Part shown: positions 7,146 to 11,400 of the stretch, in pieces
How the letters are laid out: every line of letters begins with the position of its first letter
Position numbering within the stretch: the stretch's first letter is position 1
NCBI GenBank assembly: GCA_007119985.1
Contig: SKOQ01000138.1
Coordinates: 1-11,400 of the forward strand
Direction of reading: 5' to 3'
From: Marinospirillum sp.
Lineage (GTDB): Bacteria; Pseudomonadota; Gammaproteobacteria; Pseudomonadales; Halomonadaceae
Length of the DNA: 11,400 bases
Position numbers and translations under genes: made by a program
The notes under the pieces: generated by a model
What the model was told of the DNA's origin: nothing
The model's database searches: none
The model's input: the letters and a program-made list of their open reading frames with translations, nothing else

Positions 7146-7184
7146 GCTCCATCTGCAGGGAAAACGCGAACCTGCAGATGGAGC
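7146..7184 (-). promoter_or_regulatory. 14-bp perfect inverted repeat in the AraC gene leader
   Basis: GCTCCATCTGCAGG (7146-7159) and CCTGCAGATGGAGC (7171-7184) are exact reverse complements separated by 11 nt. On the minus strand the second arm of the RNA hairpin ends 6 nt before the AraC ATG and contains its GGAG ribosome site. It can act as an RNA switch that hides the ribosome site, as a two-site DNA operator, or both. The 10-mer CAGATGGAGC inside it recurs at 8382-8391. Confidence 0.75.
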
Positions 7185-7207
7185 AAAGCCTGTGCCAACC
7201 CGTAAAA

Positions 7208-7227
7208 CCTATAGGAATCAATTGATT
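7208..7227. promoter_or_regulatory. adjacent palindromes in the kinase-AraC gap
   Basis: CCTATAGG (7208-7215) and AATCAATTGATT (7216-7227) are two perfect palindromes side by side in the 147-base gap, upstream of the AraC gene on the minus strand. The A/T-rich centre could hold a -10 (TATAGG on the minus strand), but no good -35 is visible at 16-18 nt. They may be operator or promoter sequence for the regulator gene. Confidence 0.3.
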
Positions 7228-7286
7228 GATGGCACCTGAGTCGAGAAGAATGACTTCTTGTGGTGCAGCCTGTCCTTCTTGGTGCG

Positions 7287-8291
7287 TTAACAGCCTAAGG
7301 GCCAGCGCTCAGGTTGCGCCAGATATTGGCGGCAGAGTCTGAGCGTGTGCTGCATCCAATCCGCATCGAGTTGGCGGACAGTTTCTGTTTCTGCATGAGA
7401 GGCAATCCACGCCGTCATTTGCAGGCGTCTTTGCAAAAATAGGCTGGGAAGAATCGCCAGATCAGCGGCCGACAAAGGGCAGTGAGCTTGATAGCCCGCC
7501 AACCAGCGTTCGGCCCACAGGGGCGCATTGGGATGATGTTCTTCAAAGCTGAGTGCCGCTGCCAAATCATGCAGATACCAGCCTTGGCCGCAATCATCAA
7601 AATCAATCACGCGTGTTTGTTGCTGATGACGCAGCAGATTGGTTAGGCGCAGATCGGCATGAATCAAGCCATAGCGCTCAGGGCTCTGGCCATACTCAAC
7701 CAGGGACTGCTGGATCTGGGATAAAGCCGCCTCGATCAGTGGGTGGTCTTCAGCAGGCAAGCCACTGGCTGCACGCCAATCGCCCCAATGCCCCTGTGGA
7801 CCGACCATGGTTTCATGATTCCAAATGATCCTTTTAAACGCCGCCGGCGCTTGCCACTGGCGACTATGTTGGTGCAGTTGCGCGGTGATTTCACCCAGCT
7901 GATAGAAGGCCTCAGGGCTGACATCGGTCGTCGGCATCTCCCCGTCCATCCAGTGAAAGATGACCGCATAGCGGTGCTCACCATCGAGTTGCAGTTTTTG
8001 TACCCGCTCTCCTTGTCGATCATAAAGCGCTTCGGGTGCCTGAATATCGGCCGCGCGCAGTGCATCCAGCCACATCAGTTCGCTTTCTATGGCTTGTTGA
8101 TCGTGATAATGGCCACGATGTAAACGCAGGGCATAGCGTTGTGTGGGTGTTTCAATGACAAAAGTCGCGTTCTCCGAGCGACAGAGCAAACGCAGTTCGC
8201 CTTGGACTGGATCGGGATAGGCTTTTAATGCGCGTAAAGCCAGTTGCGTCAGCTGGCTGCTGGTTAGCGTTTCATATTGTAAGGCGCTCAT
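7287..8291 (-). CDS. APH-fold phosphotransferase (hydroxylysine-kinase-like small-molecule kinase)
   Basis: A 334-residue kinase of the aminoglycoside phosphotransferase/choline kinase fold. YALRLHRGHYHDQQAIESELMWL (about 53-75) is the N-lobe nucleotide-binding region. HADLRLTN (211-218) is the catalytic loop, with Asp213 as base and Asn218. VIDFDDCG (228-235) provides the metal-binding Asp. Such kinases phosphorylate hydroxyls of small amines, amino acids or antibiotics. Its partner across the divergent promoter is a phospholyase-like PLP enzyme, so the likely substrate is 5-hydroxylysine, ethanolamine or another amino alcohol; drug resistance is not suggested. The reading frame extends 79 codons further to 8528, but that part overlaps the divergent gene's start. 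ATG 8291 has AGGAG 8 nt upstream and begins right before the conserved domain. A homoserine-kinase-like or SrkA-like role is the alternative. Confidence 0.85.
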   Translation of the reverse strand: MSALQYETLTSSQLTQLALRALKAYPDPVQGELRLLCRSENATFVIETPTQRYALRLHRGHYHDQQAIESELMWLDALRAADIQAPEALYDRQGERVQKLQLDGEHRYAVIFHWMDGEMPTTDVSPEAFYQLGEITAQLHQHSRQWQAPAAFKRIIWNHETMVGPQGHWGDWRAASGLPAEDHPLIEAALSQIQQSLVEYGQSPERYGLIHADLRLTNLLRHQQQTRVIDFDDCGQGWYLHDLAAALSFEEHHPNAPLWAERWLAGYQAHCPLSAADLAILPSLFLQRRLQMTAWIASHAETETVRQLDADWMQHTLRLCRQYLAQPERWPLGC

Positions 8292-8353
8292 AATGGATGC
8301 TCCTGATGGTTGGCAAGGTGGAAGCAGCATGCCGCAGGTTTCAGGCTGGCCGC

Positions 8354-8419
8354 TTGACCTTAAAACGCATCTTGTTGACCTCAGATGGAGCTGGCGCATC
8401 AGATGGGGTGAAGTTGACC
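8354..8419. promoter_or_regulatory. three TTGACC direct repeats in the divergent promoter region
   Basis: TTGACC occurs at 8354-8359, 8375-8380 and 8414-8419, all on the plus strand. The first two are exactly 21 bases apart, two helical turns, which is the usual spacing of direct half-sites for AraC-family dimers. None has a good -10 at 17 nt (downstream of the third is CTGTGT), so they look more like activator half-sites than -35 boxes. A weak TTTTAT at 8454-8459 could be the -10 of the PLP-enzyme gene. Confidence 0.4.
8381..8408. promoter_or_regulatory. paired TCAGATGG motifs, shared with the AraC leader
   Basis: TCAGATGGAGC at 8381-8391 and TCAGATGGGGT at 8399-8409 are direct copies 18 bases apart, interleaved with the TTGACC repeats. 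The 10-mer CAGATGGAGC is identical to bases 7175-7184 in the AraC leader, which also has it inverted at 7146-7155. This is a candidate operator common to both control regions. Confidence 0.45.
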
Positions 8420-8512
8420 GAACAAGGTTTTTTCTGCTGTGTGCCGTCAAGTTTTTTATCCAAGGCCAAGGCATGATGATGCTCAGTCCATTGCACAGGC
8501 AGGAGAAAAGAG

Positions 8513-9856
8513 ATGAATGTTCGTTCAACGATTATGGATACCAACAGCTTTCGTGCCGAGCATGCGGCCGATTTAAGCCAGGAATTGCGTGATTTGACCC
8601 ACAAGCGCGAGCAGGTCTTAGGCGGCGCTTATCGGCTGTTTTATCGCCGTCCGGTGCATCTGGTGAAGGGGCAGGGCCAGTATTTGTGGGATGCCGAGGG
8701 CAAAAAATATCTTGATGTCTATAACAATGTCGCCAGCCTCGGCCATTGTCATCCCGCCGTGATTGATGCCGTCCATCAGCAGATGGGGCAGCTGAACACC
8801 CACACCCGCTATTTGCATGAGGGGATTCTGAACTATACCGAATCCCTGCTGGCGACTTTGCCGCCAGAAATCAATCGTGCCATGTATATGTGTACTGGCT
8901 CCGAGGCCAATGATCTGGCCATTCGGGTTGCCCAGTCCTGGAGTGGCGGTACCGGCATCATCGTAACGCAAGAGGCTTATCATGGCACCAGTGCGCTGAC
9001 ATCGGGTGTGTCGCCCGCCTTGGGTAGTGGGCAGCCGCTTTCTCCAACGACCCGCGTTGTGCCAGCCCCCGATGCCTATCGCATCGGTCATGAACATCTG
9101 GGGGCCTGGTTTGCAGATCAAATTCAGCAGCAGATCGATGATATGGCCGCCCACGGCATACGTTTTGCGGGTTTGATCGCCGATTCGCTTTTTTCCTCTG
9201 ATGGCGTGCTGCCTGGGCCGCGCGGTTTTCTCAAACCAGCGATCGATCTGATACATCAGCAGGGCGGGGTGTTTATTGCGGATGAAGTCCAACCTGGTTT
9301 TGCGCGTACCGGCGAGCATTTCTGGGGATTTGAACGTCATGGTGTGCTGCCTGATATCGTCACCACAGGCAAGCCGATGGGGAATGGTTTTCCGGTTTCG
9401 GGTTTGATCGCACGCGAAGAGGTGCTGGCTACCTTTAGCGATCACCTGCCCTATTTCAATACCTTTGGTGGTAATCCGGTCGCGATGGCGGCGGCTCAAG
9501 CGGTATTGGATGTGATTCAACAAGAAGGCTTGCAAGCGCACAGTGCGCAGATGGGGCAGAGATTGCTGACGGAGTTAAAAGGGCTACAGCAGCGTTATCT
9601 TTCTATCGGTGATGTGCGCGGTGCGGGTCTGTTTATTGGCCTTGAACTGGTGCAAGACCCAGCCACCAAAGCACCGGATCAACAATTGGCTCTGGATGTG
9701 ATCGAAGCCCTGCGCGAGCGTGGCGTGTTGACCTCAGTGGCTGGGCCACATGGCAATGTGTTGAAACTACGCCCCCCCTTGGCTTTTCAAGAACAGGATA
9801 TTGATTGGCTGGTCGGGGCGCTGGATCAAAGTTTGGCGGCGTTAGGTGCGCGTTAG
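8513..9856 (+). CDS. class III PLP enzyme, ethanolamine-phosphate / phosphohydroxylysine phospholyase type
   Basis: A 447-residue fold-type I PLP enzyme. The cofactor site is clear: SEAND (130-134) near the phosphate cup, IADEVQ with Asp257 for the pyridine nitrogen, and TTGKPMGNG with Lys287 as Schiff-base lysine. The N-terminal region (YNNVASLGHCHPAVIDAV, then LNTHTRYLHEGILNY, then CTGSEANDLAIRVA) resembles the animal phospholyases ETNPPL/PHYKPL (AGXT2L1/2) as I remember them, more than GABA or ornithine aminotransferases. Those enzymes eliminate phosphate and ammonia from phosphoethanolamine or 5-phosphohydroxylysine, giving an aldehyde. The divergent APH kinase supplies a plausible phosphorylating partner, as in the vertebrate HYKK-PHYKPL pair. 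AGGAG at 8501-8505 lies 7 nt before ATG 8513. The stop overlaps the convergent thioredoxin-fold gene by 15 bases. An ordinary aminotransferase role is not excluded. Confidence 0.88.
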   Translation: MNVRSTIMDTNSFRAEHAADLSQELRDLTHKREQVLGGAYRLFYRRPVHLVKGQGQYLWDAEGKKYLDVYNNVASLGHCHPAVIDAVHQQMGQLNTHTRYLHEGILNYTESLLATLPPEINRAMYMCTGSEANDLAIRVAQSWSGGTGIIVTQEAYHGTSALTSGVSPALGSGQPLSPTTRVVPAPDAYRIGHEHLGAWFADQIQQQIDDMAAHGIRFAGLIADSLFSSDGVLPGPRGFLKPAIDLIHQQGGVFIADEVQPGFARTGEHFWGFERHGVLPDIVTTGKPMGNGFPVSGLIAREEVLATFSDHLPYFNTFGGNPVAMAAAQAVLDVIQQEGLQAHSAQMGQRLLTELKGLQQRYLSIGDVRGAGLFIGLELVQDPATKAPDQQLALDVIEALRERGVLTSVAGPHGNVLKLRPPLAFQEQDIDWLVGALDQSLAALGAR

Positions 9857-10480
9857 GAGGGCTCTAATCTGAAGATGGAGTTCTTCTAAGCTGGCTGTGC
9901 TGATGGGCAGAGGATGCGCCTGATGCTGATGCCAGAGCACTAAACTGGGGTAGTGCTCGACACCCAGCTGGCGCGCGAGCTGAAATTCTGCAACGGCCTG
10001 CGCTTCGCTGGTGGCATAGGTGTGCAGAATGGCATCAGGATCAAGCCCCGCCGTCTGAGCCAGCTGCTGATAGGTGGCCGATGCGCCAAGATCCAGCCCT
10101 TGCTGGTAAAAAGCGGCTTGCAGCAGATGAAAGAGTTCGGTCGCGCGTTCGGGGGCTTGGCTTTTCAGACTGATCAAGCCCCGTGCAGCCTGCATGGAAT
10201 CCATACAAAAGCGCCCTTCGCTGAGCAGAGCCTGATAGGGCGCACCAAACTCTGCCCCCGTCATCTGCTGAATCTGCAGATTGGCTGAGGCCAGATAGGG
10301 TAAGCGTGCCATAGGTTGAACGCGAGGCCCGATAAACAAGCCGCCAGAAATGACTTCCACCGGCAGTTCTTGCTGCCAAACTGCCGCCAATGCCTGCCAT
10401 TGGGGCGCGCGTCCCCAACACCAACCACAGTAGGCATCACCGACATAAATTAAACGCGAAGACTGGGTATCCAGTGACAT
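9842..10480 (-). CDS. DsbA/FrnE-like thioredoxin-fold protein (cytoplasmic, CGWC)
   Basis: A 212-residue DsbA-family protein with the thioredoxin fold interrupted by an alpha-helical insert. The active-site motif is YCGWCWG (Cys18, Cys21) after the first beta strand, and a cis-proline-type YP (Pro178) lies in GVEHYPSLVLW. There is no signal peptide, so it should work in the cytoplasm, as FrnE-like oxidoreductases do, rather than as a periplasmic DsbA. Reported activities in the wider family include disulfide isomerase and glutathione-dependent isomerases (2-hydroxychromene-2-carboxylate isomerase); the CxxC favours redox chemistry. ATG 10480 has GAGG 6 nt upstream. Its last 15 bases overlap the end of the convergent PLP-enzyme gene. 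It follows the SDR gene by 69 bases on the same strand and may be cotranscribed with it, although two hairpins lie between them. Confidence 0.85.
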   Translation of the reverse strand: MSLDTQSSRLIYVGDAYCGWCWGRAPQWQALAAVWQQELPVEVISGGLFIGPRVQPMARLPYLASANLQIQQMTGAEFGAPYQALLSEGRFCMDSMQAARGLISLKSQAPERATELFHLLQAAFYQQGLDLGASATYQQLAQTAGLDPDAILHTYATSEAQAVAEFQLARQLGVEHYPSLVLWHQHQAHPLPISTASLEELHLQIRALLTRT

Positions 10481-10496
10481 GATGCACCTCGTTAAG

Positions 10497-10516
10497 CGGC
10501 CTGAAAGCTCAGGCCG
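10497..10516. repeat. 8-bp perfect hairpin before the thioredoxin-fold gene
   Basis: CGGCCTGA-AAGC-TCAGGCCG is a perfect GC-rich stem between the SDR gene and the DsbA-like gene, ending about 16 bases upstream of the DsbA-like ATG. It has no T-run on either strand, so it is not a classical terminator. A second stem, AGAAAG-AGG-CTTTCT, is at 10529-10543. Together they could stabilise an mRNA end or attenuate read-through. Confidence 0.45.
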
Positions 10517-10541
10517 GAGTCTAAAGTCAGAAAGAGGCTTT

Positions 10542-10557
10542 CTAGTAGGCTAGTAGG
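10542..10557. repeat. 8-bp tandem duplication at a stop codon
   Basis: CTAGTAGG occurs twice in tandem (10542-10549 and 10550-10557). The second copy contains the SDR gene's TAG stop (minus strand, 10552-10550), so the duplication creates a repeat of the gene's last bases just after its end. It is probably a slippage event without functional meaning. Confidence 0.6.
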
Positions 10558-11188
10558 CCACGCTCATCCGCTGCCAAGCATGCTGTGCGGTTTCTGCTTC
10601 ATCCAGGAAGGCCACGGCATAGTCCTCGACCGAGATGCGGCTCTGTCCTTTTGCATCGACCAGAAGCTGGTCTTGACCAAGGCGGAATTGGCCTGTGCGC
10701 TCACCGGGAAAGATTTCAGCAGCAGGTGAAATCAGCGTCCAGTTTTGAGTCTGCTGGGCGCGCAGGCGCTCAAGTGCTGTTTTGGCACCCTCGGCTGTGG
10801 CGCGGTAAGCCGCAGGGAAGTCTGGGCTATCCAGCAGCAGCTGACCTGGTGCCACCTCAAGGCTGGCCGCACCACCGACCAGCATCAAACGTGGCACACC
10901 AGCGGCTTGGGTTGCGGCCAGAATCGATTCAAAACCACGCACATAGTAGCCATACACATCTTCCTGAGCGTGGCCGCTGAAGGCGCTGATGACCAGATCG
11001 GCACCACGCAGTTGCTCGCTGAGGGTGGCGGTATCCAGCACATCGCTTGGCAGAGCCTGTAGCTGAGGGTGGGCCGCGAGTTTTTGTGGATGGCGAACCA
11101 GTGCGGTGACCTGATGCCCGCGTGTGAGGGCTTCATTCAATAAGGCAGAACCAATAAAACCACTGGCACCAATCAAGGTAAGGTTCAT
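10550..11188 (-). CDS. NAD(P)-binding oxidoreductase, atypical SDR (NmrA/YwnB-like)
   Basis: A 212-residue cytoplasmic Rossmann protein. The nucleotide loop is LIGASGFIG (residues 5-13, GxxGxxG) at the very N-terminus. It is followed by VTALVRHPQKL, where Arg suggests NADPH, then SDVLD, LVISAFSGH and RLMLVGGAASLEV. The classical SDR YxxxK pair is not evident, as expected for the atypical NAD(P)H-binding group (PF13460-type). Members act as small reductases or redox sensors, and many sit next to divergent regulators, as here. ATG 11188 gives the canonical MNLTLIGASG start. A TAATAAT on the minus strand (11231-11225) could be the -10. The substrate cannot be predicted. The gene is the likely target of the divergent LysR protein, and the DsbA-like gene follows on the same strand. 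Confidence 0.87.
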   Translation of the reverse strand: MNLTLIGASGFIGSALLNEALTRGHQVTALVRHPQKLAAHPQLQALPSDVLDTATLSEQLRGADLVISAFSGHAQEDVYGYYVRGFESILAATQAAGVPRLMLVGGAASLEVAPGQLLLDSPDFPAAYRATAEGAKTALERLRAQQTQNWTLISPAAEIFPGERTGQFRLGQDQLLVDAKGQSRISVEDYAVAFLDEAETAQHAWQRMSVAY

Positions 11189-11273
11189 CTTGTGACTCCT
11201 AATCAGGGGGGAGGGAATGCGTGCATTATTACGCCTAGCACTGTCTTGATAAATAGCCTCTTTTTTGATTCAC

Positions 11274-11292
11274 TGTTATCAATTTGATAACA
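11274..11292. promoter_or_regulatory. 19-bp perfect palindrome, probable LysR operator
   Basis: TGTTATCAATTTGATAACA is a perfect palindrome around base 11283, with an extra half-site TTGATAA at 11246-11252. It contains the T-N11-A form (TTATCAATTTGATAA) that LysR-type regulators bind, and it lies 14 bases before the LysR start codon in the divergent gap. A poor -35/-10 pair for the LysR gene (TTGATT 11265-11270, TAACAA 11288-11293, 17-nt spacer) overlaps it, which fits autorepression. Confidence 0.7.
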
Positions 11293-11305
11293 ATCTGAGG
11301 TGAGT

Positions 11306-11400
11306 ATGGCGCGTGATCTGGATCTAAACAGCCTACCTCTCTTTCTGGCCTTGGCTGAAACGCACAGCTTTACCGCCACCGCCGAACGCTTGGGCTGTAC
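11306..11400 (+). CDS. LysR-family transcriptional regulator, N-terminal fragment (runs off the right edge)
   Basis: Only the first 31 codons are in the window: MARDLDLNSLPLFLALAETH followed by SFTATAERLGCT. This is the start of the winged helix-turn-helix of LysR-type regulators (L..F..la...SFt.aA..L). The ATG at 11306 has TGAGG (11296-11300) 5 nt upstream; an in-frame GTG at 11300 overlaps that ribosome site and is less likely. The gene is divergent from the SDR gene, the standard layout for a LysR protein and its target, with a palindromic operator candidate between them. The effector domain lies outside the window, so its ligand cannot be judged. Confidence 0.9.
   Translation, partial: MARDLDLNSLPLFLALAETHSFTATAERLGC

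Noticed and set aside
7287..8291. Aminoglycoside-resistance reading of the APH-fold kinase
   Set aside because: Its neighbours are metabolic (a phospholyase-like enzyme and an AraC regulator) and no mobile or resistance context is visible. The fold is shared by many metabolic kinases.
8292..8528. N-terminal 79-codon extension of the kinase frame
   Set aside because: It covers the whole divergent promoter region and overlaps the start of the opposite gene. The extra residues look non-conserved, and ATG 8291 has a good ribosome site right before the kinase domain.
8618..9541. Long antisense open frame of 307 codons opposite the PLP-enzyme gene
   Set aside because: The opposite strand encodes a clear class III PLP enzyme with all catalytic residues. 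The antisense translation has no recognisable domain and no good ribosome site, so it is a by-product of codon bias.

Overview
The window looks like an ordinary chromosomal stretch from a gammaproteobacterium, probably of the Pseudomonadales/Oceanospirillales type. The clues are metK divergent from transketolase (an arrangement I recall from Pseudomonas), an outer-membrane phospholipase A (so a Gram-negative envelope), moderately GC-rich codon use by eye, and a short palindromic intergenic repeat of a kind I recall from marine gammaproteobacteria. Species cannot be named from the sequence alone. There are no RNA genes, no CRISPR array and no transposase gene.

Layout. Bases 1-293 hold the 5' end of transketolase on the minus strand. 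A roughly 290-base divergent intergenic region leads to metK (586-1812, plus), which ends in a strong intrinsic terminator. About 25 bases later comes a plus-strand cluster: a large membrane protein with an N-terminal SLOG-type nucleotide-binding domain and four predicted membrane segments (1885-4014), then an HprA-like D-2-hydroxyacid dehydrogenase (4059-5006), then a PldA-type phospholipase (5006-5908). The last two overlap by one base. A 143-base imperfect palindrome, resembling a non-coding mobile repeat, separates pldA from the convergent AraC-family gene.

Bases 6054-9856 look like one metabolic module. An AraC-type regulator (6054-7139, minus) lies behind an APH-fold small-molecule kinase (7287-8291, minus). 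The kinase is divergent from a class III PLP enzyme (8513-9856, plus) that resembles the ethanolamine-phosphate / 5-phosphohydroxylysine phospholyases rather than ordinary aminotransferases. The simplest reading is that the kinase phosphorylates an amino alcohol and the PLP enzyme eliminates phosphate and ammonia from the product. A shared 10-base motif (CAGATGGAGC) in the AraC leader and in the kinase/phospholyase divergent promoter region suggests common control.

The right end has a cytoplasmic DsbA/FrnE-like thioredoxin-fold protein (9842-10480, minus), an NAD(P)-binding atypical SDR (10550-11188, minus), and the start of a divergent LysR regulator (from 11306, plus) with a 19-base perfect palindrome between them.

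The best candidates for undescribed biology are the SLOG-4TM protein, whose architecture matches predicted nucleotide-sensing conflict/defence effectors and which sits in a housekeeping cluster with a phospholipase, and the regulatory architecture of the kinase-phospholyase module.
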